Below, piece by piece: positions 49,589-60,329 of a DNA stretch of 64,000 nt. A program made the position numbers and the translations under genes. Within the stretch, counting starts at the first letter, position 1, and every line of letters starts with the position of its first letter. The stretch is taken from positions 13,950,001 to 14,014,000 of the forward strand of contig JAMPIQ010000001.1 in NCBI GenBank assembly GCA_024699855.1. Direction: 5' to 3'. Origin of the DNA: Aphelenchoides besseyi. Taxonomy: Eukaryota > Nematoda > Chromadorea > Rhabditida > Aphelenchoididae. The notes beneath the pieces were generated by a model. That model saw only the letters and a list, made by a program, of their open reading frames with translations, did not search any database and was not told the DNA's origin.

Positions 49589-50495
49589 CTATTGCACCGT
49601 CTGTTTCCCGTTGAGTTTCGGACGGTACCAGAACCAATAGACACAGAAGCAGATGATCCCCAAAACACCGAATACACCGCTGAAACCAAACTGTCATTTT
49701 AGTAGCTGAACTTGAACTCACAGAACGCCGAGTGCAATCCACAGGGGAAGCAGTTTTTTCGCTTCCGCGGCTGCCGGTGCCGATTTGTCCTTGTTACCTG
49801 CTCCTTCTGCCTTCTGCGCGGTATTATTTTTGGCCTGTGGAGCGTCCTGAAACATTTGACGTTCATTTCGCTTTTTGTTCCAAACTCACGAATTCGATTT
49901 TCAAGCCGGGAATTACTTTTGCGAGTTTGACATTGACATCGATCGTATATTTGTCTTCAGCACCGGTGAACTTGGGTGTGCAAGGTATTGAAAACACCTG
50001 ATTTTCGCGGCCAGTGAACGTTATTCCGTCTTCTTCCACTTCAACGGTCATATCAAGATTTATTGTGTCATTACCTGCAAAGAAAAGTAGAAATAAAAAT
50101 TACTTTACATTTTCATTTACCGATGACGTACGAAATAACTGATCCCATTTTACCTATCTGTCCTTTGATCTTGCAACCGCCGAAATTGACAGTGACACTT
50201 AAAACTGAATGCAAGTTAACTTCACTATTACTTACTCTATAGCGATGTTAGGAATGTTGAGGTTACTTGCTGTGAAGGTTCCCTTGAGCAAATAGTCATC
50301 CGTCTCCAACGTTGCTTTGCCGCTTTTGGCCTTCGCGTTAAAAACCCTAAAAGTCTTCGAAATGCATGCCAGAACCCTGAGTTGAACTTACGTTGTTTCC
50401 CCGTCTGAACTGAATTGACCGGACACGAGGACCATCGAATGTCCGATGAAGAGCAGAAGAACGCCGAAGCTGCGAAGCGACACACCGGAACCCAT
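49589..50495 (-). CDS. Type I membrane protein, unrecognised family, member 3 (short tail)
   Basis: Exons: 50495-50392, 50346-50236, 50197-50121, about 50077-49890, about 49855-49732 and about 49689-49589. The N-terminus, linker and TM are almost identical to member 2 (SFGVLLLFIGHSMVLVSG; FTGAEDKYTIDVNVKLAK; WIALGVL|GVFGVLGIIC). The middle exons are more diverged (VNFGGCKIKGQIGKMG). The tail is only about 13 residues after the TM, WYRPKLNGKQTVQ, then TAG, so the Lys- and Gln-rich tail of member 2 is absent. Both conserved ectodomain Cys are kept. The divergence concentrated in two ectodomain exons suggests selection or gene conversion at the ends. Confidence 0.75.
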
Positions 50496-50600
50496 CGCAG
50501 AGCCGAAATCGACCCCACTGAGCTCCGACGTGAAACGAAGCCAAATGATAACTTTTGAATTCTTTCGATCTTCGGTTAACTTCAAATTAGTGATTCAAAT

Positions 50601-50639
50601 ATGCAAATGAGCTCGTTTTGAATTGCTAGCTATGCAAAT
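50601..50639 (-). promoter_or_regulatory. Octamer pair upstream of member 3
   Basis: ATTTGCAT (gene sense) at 50601-50608 and 50632-50639, again 31 bp apart, 106-144 bp before the ATG. Confidence 0.5.
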
Positions 50640-51272
50640 CTGTGATGTTCTTTTAGCAATGTTCCACATGTTCAGGTGATGATCTTGATTAACCCGATGT
50701 TAAGGCCTTTTGTGTGCATGAGTATCAGCCTGATTGTGGGCTGTAGAAGGCAAGAGCTACGCGAACGTTTACTTGTTAGTTCAGAGTTTGCAGCAAATGG
50801 AATCAATTTGCACACTGAACAGTTGGAGCTCAATCGGTGAACTTGTTCTGCTAATCAATGGATCGGTAAGGAAGCTATGAAGCACAGCAGCAGGATACCT
50901 TCTTTAACAAACGGAATTGTACAATAGAGGAGGTCGTTGTAGTTTGCTAACAAGCGTCCTGATAAGCAAACAGATCTCCAGTCCACCAACGCTTCCAACA
51001 AACCAATCAAGAAGCTCACTTGCTTGGAATGAGTTCACTCGTAGGAACTCCAACTTGACAGTCCGATTGGACTTCAGAAGCGATTAAATCAGATGTTGTC
51101 TTCTTCAGATGGATCAACTACAAGAGAATCGAATTTTTGTTTATTTGAAGTTAGAAACGGGACATTTAATCCCACAAGTTAAATTCTGGAATGTGAAGAT
51201 TGTCTTGAAAGACATAAACTGGTAAAACTTACGTCAAATCAACTGCTCGTTTTTTCGGTCCTTTTGCTTGTC

Positions 51273-52135
51273 CTATTGAACCGTCTGTTTCCCGTTGAGT
51301 TTCGGACGGTACCAGAACCAATGGACACAGAAGGCGATGATCGCCAAGACAATGAACTCACCGCTAAATAAGAACTGTCATTTTAGTAGATGAATTCGTA
51401 CTCACACAACTACGAGTGCAACCCAGCCGGTACTGAGTCCTTTACCGCATTCACATTTTCCATCGTGTATTCCTTTCCGTGGCGCATCCTGAAAACACTT
51501 GACGTTCATTCCCGTTTTCGCTTCAAACTCACGAATTCAAATTTCATACCGGGAATTCGTTTCTTGAGTCTTACATCGACATCGATCGTATATTTGAAAT
51601 CATCAGGGATGAAAGTGGGCGAGCAAGACATTGAGTACGCGATACCGTTGTATTGCGTGAACGTCATTCTGTCTTCTTTCAGTTCAACGGTCAGATTAAG
51701 AAGCACCCCGAAATCACCCGCAAAGAAAAGTAGAAATAAAAATTACTTCAAATTTTCATTTACCGAGGTCGTAATAAATAGCCTTTCCTGCTTTTCCCAT
51801 CTGTCCTTTGATCTCGCAACCTCCGAAATTGAAAGTGACACTGAAAATTGAATGCAAGTTAACTTCAGTATTACTTACCTTACAAGGCTGTTGGGAATGC
51901 TGACGTTACTTGCTATGAAGGTTCCCGTAAGCAATTTGTCAGGCATCACCAACGTTGTTTTAACGCCATTGGCGTTCGCGTCAAGAACCCTGAAAGTCTT
52001 CGAAATGAATACCAGAATCCCGATTTGAACTCACGTTTTTTCTCCTGAACATAATCGACCGGACACAAGGACCATCGAATGTCCGATGAAGAGCAGAAGC
52101 ACGCCGAAGCTGCGAAGCGACGCACCGGAACTCAT
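51273..52135 (-). CDS. Type I membrane protein, unrecognised family, member 4 (short tail, one mutated acceptor)
   Basis: Same exon order as members 2 and 3: ATG at 52135 (SFGVLLLFIGHSMVLVSG), KLLTGTFIASNVSIPN, FNFGGCEIKGQMGKAG, then YSMSCSPTFIPDDFKY with the second Cys, a Cys-containing linker (DGKCECGKGL), TM, and the short tail PKLNGKQTVQ ending TAG at 51273. It is the most diverged copy. The acceptor of the fourth exon, TTTGCAG in member 3, reads TTTGCGG here (base 51719), so the normal AG is lost although the coding frame after it is intact (GDFGVLLNLTVELKED). Either splicing uses another site or the gene is newly crippled. Confidence 0.68.
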
Positions 52136-52240
52136 GGCAGAGCCGAAATCGATCCAACCGAGATCCAATGAGAAACAAACTCAAATGACAATTTTTGGAT
52201 TCTTTCGATGTTTCGTTAACTCTAAATTAGTGATTCAAAT

Positions 52241-52279
52241 ATGCAAACGAGTTCGTTTTGAATTGCTAGTTATGCAAAT
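52241..52279. promoter_or_regulatory. Octamer pair between member 4 and the UGT gene
   Basis: A one-base variant (ATGCAAAC) at 52241-52248 and a perfect ATGCAAAT at 52272-52279, 31 bp apart as in the other two promoters. The 272-bp gap between the two divergent start codons (52135 and 52408) means the pair could serve both genes. Confidence 0.45.
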
Positions 52280-52407
52280 CTGTGATGTTCTTCTGGCAAT
52301 GTTTCACATGTTCAAGTGATGACCTCAATTATGGACCTTTTGTTATCTAATCGTTGTTCTGGGGACTCGTTGTCTTATCTTATCGTCCATAGCATTTGAA
52401 GAAACCA

Positions 52408-54274
52408 ATGAGTTTTGTTTTGTCGTCCAATTTGGCGGTTAGAATGTTTGTTGCGTGTCTTATAACTCTCCTGTTCAGTTATATAAGTCGATTGGAATGC
52501 AAAGAAACAAACGGAAAGGTTCTGATCATTGGACCTCTGGACACTGGAACTCACATGCTTTCGATGTCGCCGTTCGCTGTCGAGTAAGTGAGTTCGAGCT
52601 TCTTGTTTCTATTCGAACTCACTGGCTTCAGGTTGTCGAAAGCCGGCTACAACGTGAGTATCTTCGAATGGAACTACACGCCAACACCGCGTGATTTGGG
52701 TCCCGATGTTGAGGTCTTTCACGTGCACGAGAATCGATCGGATGGTGGACTGTGGAAAGCGAGAGCTATGCAAACGTTCACTCGCTACTTCACCGGATGG
52801 GCTTTCTTGCACGCTCTACCGACTTTCAACGAACAGATTCCACGACTAATGGAGCTTCATTCGAACGTTGTTCTCGAGATCATGAACAGAAAATGGGACC
52901 TGATTGTTGTTGACGAGTTATTTGCGGTTCATGGAATGGCAATGGCTGCATTCTTCCGCAAAGAATACGGAATTCCCTATGCAATCTATGCCACGACTCA
53001 GATGACTGCTGTGGATTCGATGTACTTTGGATTATGTGAGTTCAAGCTTCACTTCAATTGACATCGTTTTAGCCAAAAGCTACGTAGCAGCTCCCTACTT
53101 CATTACTCGTGAGGCCGCTCATCCAAACGAACTTTTCGATCAGCGCAAATTTTGGCATCGACTTGTCAACGCGTGGGATTCATCGATGGATTTGGTCGGA
53201 AATGCTCTTTGTAAGTCGAGATTCCAAGTCGTCGACTACTTGAATTGTTCAGTCGATTGGCGTTTCGGAACCAACGGTTTCTACTTTGGAATCGACAATT
53301 TCGAGTTTAGTCGATACTTTCGTGGAGCTTCACTTGTCATCACCGACTACTATACTCGTTGGGCGTTTCCTATTCCTGGTCAGTTTTGTGTGTATTGAAT
53401 AACTCGTGTGTTCAGAAACAACAAAGTTCCGGAACATGGCCACGAACTGCAAGGTCGCCAAGCCACTGCCCACTGATCTGTTGGAGTTTGTTGAAGATCC
53501 GAAGTCCAAAGGTAACAGAGACTAACTGTTGTGTGTCCAATGGTCTTCAGGAACAATTTATATTGCTTTTGGAACAGCAGTTCAATGGGAATTTGCTCCA
53601 GATCGAATTCTGAATGCGTTCTTTACAGCAATCGAGCGATTGGCCGTTGACTACCGAATCATCTTTGCTTACAACGGAGTTCAGAGGAATGTCAGTGACA
53701 ACATCCGTTTGATTCGTTGGGCTCCACAGTTCGATATTTTGTCTCACGAACAAACTCGAGTCTATGTAACACACGGCGGTCTTAAGAGCTCGAAGGAATC
53801 GGTTTGTGCAAAAGTTCCTGTGGTTTACATGCCAGTAAGTCTTACGATCTTGATTCTAAATTTCTGTTCTAGTTGTATGCCGAACAAACTTACAACATGC
53901 ACACGGCAGTTACGATGGGATTTGCGTTGCCGTTGAACAAGCACACGGCCGATGAAGTGACCGTTGAGTCGGCTATTCGTGAGGTTTGTTCTTCCAACCA
54001 AACTAGCGATCTTGAGCTTTAGATTGCCGAGAACAAGAAGTTCAAAGAGAACGTCGTGCGAGCTCATGAGTTGGCTTTCGATCGGCCGATTAACGCGGTC
54101 CAAGAAGTCCTACAAGCAGTCAAACGAATCATAAAGTCGAGAGGCAAAGGACGAGCGGGAAGAAGAGGAATCGACTTCGACAATCAGTCCGGTCGAGTTC
54201 GCACTCATCAGCATTTCTATTTGGACTTTCTGGCTTTCGTTCTCGTTCTTTTGTACGTAGTCTACAGGAAGTAA
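52408..54274 (+). CDS. UDP-glucuronosyltransferase/UDP-glycosyltransferase (UGT), membrane-bound
   Basis: Transfers sugar from a UDP-sugar to small lipophilic acceptors in the ER. Multi-exon; first exon 52408-about 52583, introns near 53034-53072, 53209-53252, 53379-53416 and later, stop at 54272-54274. The N-terminus is a hydrophobic signal (MFVACLITLLFSY), then VLIIGPLDTGTHMLSMSP, which keeps the acceptor-side His in the family position. The C-terminal UDP-sugar signature is WAPQFDILSHEQTRVYVTHG, continuing GLKSSKE and VPVVYMPLYAEQ; the usual D-Q at the end of the signature is E-Q here. It ends with a TM helix (YLDFLAFVLVLLYVVY) and a short basic tail YRK, as in UGTs anchored from the lumen. 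Divergent from family member 4. Acceptor specificity cannot be told. Confidence 0.88.
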
Positions 54275-54440
54275 AGACATCAATGGTACACCTAATGAGT
54301 TTAAAACACAAGAAAACGGTTTAATTTATTATAAATTCAAAACAACAACTGTCAACAGAGGGAATAGTTGTACGTTCCTACAACTTTGAATGCTAAGAAT
54401 GCACATTACAAACAAGAAGATGGAGAATCAAACGTACGAT

Positions 54441-54776
54441 TCAAATCTCAACGGTATTCGAGTTCTCCTCATTAGCAGCACTTTGACCGAAATACGAATC
54501 GTCAACTTCAGAAGCTCTCAAATGAATTGAAGGTTATTTCAGCTGATCGAATACTTACGTTTTATTCACAAGAGCGCTTTTGCTCGTATTTATCAGCAGA
54601 AACACGCCAACAGCGAGAAGTGTAAAAAACGCCACGGCAAAACGAATTCGATGGATCCAAAAGAAGTCGACTCCTTTGTTGAACATAACGACAATCCAGT
54701 CTTCACGTTTCCGATAGCGACGTGGCATGTTACGACGCGGAAAGTTGGAACGATTCAAAATCGGACGACGTTTCAT
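54441..54776 (-). CDS. Small single-pass membrane protein
   Basis: Two exons: 54776-54559 (ATG, MKRRPILNRSNFPRRN) and 54516-54441 (TGA). The N-terminal half is strongly basic (RRYRKRED), followed by a TM helix (FAVAFFTLLAVGVFLLIN) and an acidic C-terminus (EVDDSYFGQSAANEENS). About 97 residues. Charge suggests the N-terminus is cytoplasmic. Convergent with the UGT, 167 bp apart. No family recognised. Confidence 0.58.
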
Positions 54777-55058
54777 TTCGAAGACAAAAACCGAACCAAC
54801 TGAACAGCAACAAGACAAAATGGAGAATGAAACCCAAAATGAGTGTATTGACTTTATTTGACGTTTACGAAAACAATGATACCCTGTGAGTAAAAAACAA
54901 ATCGATTTCTTGATTATGATCGTGATAAGTAAGAGAAAAGAGTCTTGATAGATTGATGGCCGGAAGGGAATGGAGTTTGTGTTATTGGAATCAAACGGAG
55001 ATTTTAAGTAGTTTTACGACTATAAGTGATGAAGAGAATTGGAATGAATGAAAGGACT

Positions 55059-56616
55059 TCAAAGCGATTCGCGTGTCGAATCGAATTCTCGTGGAGACGC
55101 TTGTTTGTGGTATTGACGTAAACGATGCATACAAGACAGTCGGTATTGGGGTAGAATAGTGACCGTAAGAAGTGGATTGACAATCTGCAATCGAGCATTA
55201 AGAGTCATTGATGGTTTTAGAACTCACCGAATTCAATGAGACCATGTAAATTAGAATCCAAAGGACGAGAATCGTCGAACATTGAGGAACCTCCGTGGGG
55301 TTTAGCATTCGAGTGATTTGAACGAAACGATACGGTAGGAGAGTAGCGGCCGTGAAAATTGTGCTCATGAAAATGAAGTAGAAGGTTCGCATTCGAGTCA
55401 TGAACACCGAGTTGTGTCGCGCTTTCGAAGTGTTAGGAGAACAAAGAAGTTTCTCTAAAGACCGTCTGTTAAGCGAATTCTCAAATGAAGTCATCTGACC
55501 TTGACTAATCTGTTTACGATGAATTGACATGATCTTTAAAATGTAGAGAGCAACGATCAGCGACGTCAATGTGGGCATAACAGACGCAATCAACAGGAAG
55601 AAGATGTAAACGTGCAGTCGATTCGGTGCAAACCCGAGCTGTTGACAGTACTCGCCATTGCATTGAAACGAGTTGACTGCCCAAGCGAACGCAACAAAAC
55701 ATGCACTTCCGATCCAACAAGCCAAACTAATGCCCACAGATCGACGACGTGTAAAGTATTGAGAGTATCTAAAGGTCAACGGATTAATACGTGACATCTA
55801 ATATTCGAATTGTCAGTACAATAATTTTTTGTGGACGTGCAGTTTTTCGTAAAATTTGTCCACGACACTCTCGACTCTTATTTCCGTTTCATTTGACTAA
55901 TTTAAGTTCAGATGAAAACGAGATTTCCGCTCTGATTTCGTGTCGACCACCTAGTGAATTCATCGAAAACAATTGCGGAAGTTTTCCTAAACAATCCCAC
56001 TTAAAGTCTTATGATTGCGTGCGATTGCAGAAAGAACTTGATCTCAAATCTTCAAGTCAACAAATCCGCAAAGCTCATAACATTAAACGTTTGAGCAAAT
56101 GAAGGAAGTAAGTAACCACTTTGTTGCTTACCGTAACGGAAACCGGAAGTAAACGAGCTTATCGGCATTCATCAGAACTAACGAGAAGCTTGAAACGATC
56201 AGTGAAATCCAACACAAAACGTGCGAACTGAGATAAACGATTCGCGGCATCGTTCCGAGCAGATTCAATCGAGACACTGAAATTGCAAGTGAGTTATCCG
56301 GGAACTTCAATCGAAGAAGCTTACAGAGTTCTTGGGGATAAACGAGCCCGGTCAGAATGAAATCGGCAAGAGTCATGGAGAACAGAAAAACGTGGAGACA
56401 TTTGTCGGCCGTTTTACCACGAATGTGACGATAAGCTCTGGAGAGGACGTTGAGCTGAAGGACGGCCGATGCCAAAGTGCAGATCAAAAGCGTCGCATCG
56501 CCCAATTCTTTGAAATGCAAAATGAATTCGACTGAAACCACATTTGGATGCAAACATGCGGGCGATGGCTCGGGCTCAGATAGTGCCGTCGAATTCGGGT
56601 CTTCAGTGAATTCCAT
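55059..56616 (-). CDS. Rhodopsin-like (class A) G protein-coupled receptor, orphan
   Basis: Three exons: 56616-56132, 55768-55228 and 55184-55059 (TGA). About 380 residues with seven hydrophobic segments: TM1 near LLICTLASAVLQLNVL, TM2 HVFLFSMTLADFIL, TM3 SHVLCWISLIVSSFSLVL, TM4 SVGISLACWIGSACF, TM5 YIFFLLIASVMPTLTSLIV, TM6 FYFIFMSTIFTAATLLPY, TM7 ILIYMVSLNSIVNPLLT. The DRY box reads ADKLVYFRFPLRY and TM7 carries NSIVNPLLT in place of NPxxY. The extracellular N-terminus has an N-x-S site and Cys pairs (CNGEYCQ in loop 2). The short C-tail is basic. The ligand is unknown; a peptide or amine receptor is possible. Confidence 0.85.
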
Positions 56617-56864
56617 TAATAGGTAAGATGTCAATTGAGTTGTTCAATCGATTGTCGTTCAATCCAACTGTAACACTTAGATGAAAAGTTGAACAGAAAT
56701 CGGCCGGAAGATCACGAGTTTAGAGACCATTTAGTTGAAAAGACGATCAATAGGAAACGGTCGAAAAGTACTTTATATTCCTGAAACTAACTTATCGGTC
56801 AGCACCTCAGTGTACCTCTATGGTTGCGCGAAATCACAAGAAACAAAGATAAGCAAACTCAAAG

Positions 56865-57480
56865 TTACGAGTTGAGTAGAGAGAATAATGCAAAGCATAG
56901 AATATAACTACTGAGTCTAATAATAAATTCAGATTTGTCGTCAGTTTGCAAACACCCAACGGACACTTTCTTGGTTAATGAACGACGAATCCAATTCCTA
57001 AGACCGCCTTCTCTTGAACTTATTAGGCCGACAAGGGTGGGCGTTAAAAACAGCAAACCAATGTACTTTCCACCAGTGAATGTTATGTCCGTACTAAGGC
57101 ATGAAATGCAACAAGAGCAAGGAATCATAACTGAGGGTTAATCTAACATGTTAACGATTAGACGAATGACGTTTCTATTGTCTGCTTCATTTCGAACATC
57201 CAAGCGATGAAAACATGGAAGGTAACCACGATTCCCGGAACGATATCGGGAAAAAGCGTGAGAGAGAAGTGGAAGTTAATTACAAAAATGCAATTAACAA
57301 TGCAACTTCCTCGACGTCGAGATTTTTATCGAAAAACAACTCCAACGGCTCGTAAATCATTGGGCTGCCAATTGTAGGAACTAAAATCGCGAGCCCGTTG
57401 CTTAAGTGCTGTAACAAAGTCATGAGTCAAAACGCAGGAAACGCGAAAAAACGCGTAAAATCCACTAGTCCAGAAATTGA
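56865..57480 (-). CDS. Fragmentary minus-strand coding region, possibly a chemoreceptor-like gene
   Basis: Coding-like minus-strand pieces: about 57420-57330 (TIGSPMIYEPLELFF), about 57235-57160 (IVPGIVVTFHVFIAWMFEM, strongly hydrophobic), and 57128-56865 (GKYIGLLFLTPTLVGLISS). The hydrophobic segments and spacing look like parts of a seven-TM receptor, but joins are not fixed and no start is seen. It could instead be a decayed gene. Confidence 0.3.
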
Positions 57481-60329
57481 GTCTCGAATGTCCTCGTAAA
57501 CATGCTCGTAAAATATCCCGGATTCGCCCTTTTGTTGTTGAACCGGTGGTCGACAGGAACGATTGTTGATGTTGCGCCCGGAAGCTTCCTTATGAAGTCT
57601 CATGAATGCACTGGTCATAACTCCTCGGCTCCGCCTTTCAATTGCACGTATAAGGTTGAAAAAGAAGATACGAAAAAAATTCCTGCAGTTCCACTTCCCA
57701 CACGATTCTTGACCGGAGCTGCCAGAAAAATGAGCTACGAAACGATAATCGAATCACCTCTGCTCACGGTTCTCTGCTCCCGCCGTTTCGGGGAATCAAC
57801 GGTCGAGTCGAGGGCGAGCGGAAGGCAGAAGTCGAAACGAATAAATTGACCAATTTGCGTCGAAACGTGCGCAACCACGAATCCCACTTCTTGAATACCG
57901 TCAATTTGGCTTCGACCTTCGAAAAGTTTTCGTTCGAAATTCGGTTAGAAGCTTCGCGAGTAAAAGGCCACCCCGCTCCTCAGAAGACGTTCTTTTGTGA
58001 TTCTCGCGCAACAATAAAAACACAAATTCGATGAGCGTACGAAGACGAGAGGTCATTTCCAGGAAGCTATTTTTGGCTTTGAAGATTTCGCCGCCTTTAC
58101 ATCTTCTCCATCTCTTCGAACGTATATCGTGGATGATTTACGACGAGTAATCTGTTTTCGTTCGCACGTATTCCAAGGCCGTTGATTCATGGCTTGTAAT
58201 CCACGCGTCACTTTTAATCAAAACGTCTCAGAAATCAGAAACGAGACGGGAAACGGAAAAACAACGTCGCCCTTCCACGTGCTCATAATTAATTCACAGC
58301 CTTCGGCCGAATATGGGACGAACAGCTGAGAAGTTGCGCGCGAGACGTCTGAGCCCAACACCGCCGATGGCCGTTGGACACCTGCGATCTTTGAGTTTGG
58401 GACGAAACGAATTGACGTGATGGAGATGAACATAATGAATGTTTTGGGAGACTTAATCGACGATTCTTCGTATTCTCTCGACTGTTTGTCACGTTTTTAC
58501 CTGCGACCTCTGTCTCACACACACGATTCCCCTACGATGTTAACGAACACGCAAATTGGACGACAATTAGCGGAATTCCTTTTAAGACAATTCGGAATTC
58601 AATGCCATTTGCGTCATAATTGAACAGAACAAGTTTTTGTTATGAAGTGGCACTTATAGGGACTATAAATTAGGACCAGGATTTGTAAGCAAAAGAACGA
58701 CCGTAGACAATTCGGTTCTAATCCCAGGATCATTCCGACTGCAAGAAAACGATTGTTCTCTGCAACCGAATGGATTAAACGAATTGAACTGTCGACTTAA
58801 AAATAATATCGGGGATGCGATTTGAACTCGGAACCGTTGAGTTTGAAGACCAACAGTTTAATCTAACCCACGACTTCGACGTGCAAACTCCCCCAACGGT
58901 TTCGATTCGGGTACGAAATGACGCGTGAGAAAGGGGAAACGAAAATAAAAATCGACACTTTGCAGATTCACATTTCCACCCCCGAATTTTGAATTGGAAA
59001 TCGAAACCCGACAGTTTCGGGTCTTTAAACAAAACTACCAATTTGGCTTTCCATTAGAAACGTATCTTCACAATGGGCGTTTCGATGAGTCCAAAAGGTT
59101 TCCGACCTTCGACAAGCACCTGTGAAGCCACTCAATGACAGTTTTGATCTCCGGATTTGTTGGTTACAGAATCGTTTTTTTCCTTCAATGATCAACCGAA
59201 AACCTTCGAATACAAATAAGAAGGCTCTTGAACCTAATTGGCTGACCAGAGATGAAGATACGACACAAAAGTTTGTGTCAACCGAACTTCCGTCTTCTTT
59301 TCGGAATCATCAATGTGATTGACGGAAGAGACTTTGTACTCAATTGGCAGCCTCAGGCTCAACCAATTTGAGCGTCATTAGAACAAACATAAAAACAAAA
59401 ATGCCGACGGCGATTATCGAACTCGATCGTACGAACTCCAACTCGCGTCCGTGGACTTGGGGATTCCGACTATGTGAGCCGAAGCGAGAGACCCGACGGT
59501 TGATGAAAAATTCAATTCATGAATTTGCCGTTAAATCTAAAGATAGCAAGATTCACGACTTTAGCAGACGAATTCCTTAGGATTTGCGGAATGGATAATG
59601 TGTAAGAAGTGGAAAGATTGATGAATCGTACAAAAATACGAAACTTTGTATTCGAATTGTAGTTTCGTATCAAAACCATATGCAAAGTGCTGAAGACAGA
59701 AACTATCCTCACATATTGACGGCTTAAATAAAATGGAAGACGCGTTAAAATTGAATTCCAATGAGTTATTCAGATGGGAATTCATGTCAAAGACCGACAG
59801 CTACGGTACTCATTAACAATCTGAAGACCAAGAATGAGCGCAAAGTCTCATGAGTCAATTTGCAATTCCAATCGATTTTGTTTGATGGGAAAACGTAAAC
59901 AAAATTTGGGATTAAAATACAACGACCATTTGGCCAGTAACGTCAATTGCAAACCCGTGGATGTTCAGACAAAAAGTTTTGGATTACGGGATCGAGAACT
60001 CTTACCAAAGATTACGAAGTTGTTTATGCTCCTTGTTACATCGAATATTACAAGGACAAAAGTTTTCTGGCATGGAAAACGACTGGAGAGATTCACAGTC
60101 GAGGATTCGAGAGTATCAAATGACTGCTCTTAAGGTTAAAAAGCTCGGAGCCAAAAAGATGCTCTCAAGTTACGTTTTTAAAAAGTTATGATTCCACTAC
60201 CATGACACAATGATTTCGGGTTCAAATTTGCATTAGAAGCAAAACAGTTTTCCTCGAAACTTAAAGCAACTTCTTTTCATTCGTTTCCCTCAACTGTTGT
60301 CGTTCTTCCGCTCATTTAATAGTCGAAAA
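57481..60329. other. Unresolved stretch
   Basis: Several overlapping open frames exist on both strands, for example a plus-strand frame open from 57660 to 58034 with helical charged sequence (KLTNLRRNVRNHESHF) but no ATG. A tRNA-like relic lies at 58807-58874. I cannot support a complete gene in this 2.8 kb. Confidence 0.35.
58807..58874 (-). tRNA. tRNA-like pseudogene or tRNA-derived repeat
   Basis: In minus-strand sense it begins GTCGTGG and ends CCCCGAT, giving six of seven acceptor-stem pairs. Between are a D-arm-like TTAGATTAAACTG, an anticodon-arm-like GTTGGTCTTCAAACTCAAC (T33 then TCA), and a T-arm-like GAGTTCAAATC. The T-stem does not pair well, so it is not a functional tRNA gene by eye. 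Confidence 0.35.

Larger units (their letters stand above)
48822..51272. repeat. Duplicated intergenic segments of the tandem array (48822-49588 and 50496-51272)
   Basis: The regions upstream of members 2 and 3 are nearly identical over about 700 bp, including TGTTCCACATGTTCAGGTGATGA and GTGAGTATCAGCCTGATTGTG-like blocks. The start codons at 48821, 50495 and 52135 are 1,674 and 1,640 bp apart. Non-coding identity as high as coding identity indicates recent unequal duplication between members 2 and 3; the flank upstream of member 4 is only partly shared. Confidence 0.8.

Noticed and set aside
52470..52490. TATATAAG as a TATA box near the UGT start
   Set aside because: It lies inside the coding part of the UGT first exon, after the chosen ATG, so it is more likely coding sequence.
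60297..60329. Upstream start for the small membrane protein at 60.3 kb
   Set aside because: The extension has no ATG; the first in-frame ATG at 60330 directly precedes the membrane segment.
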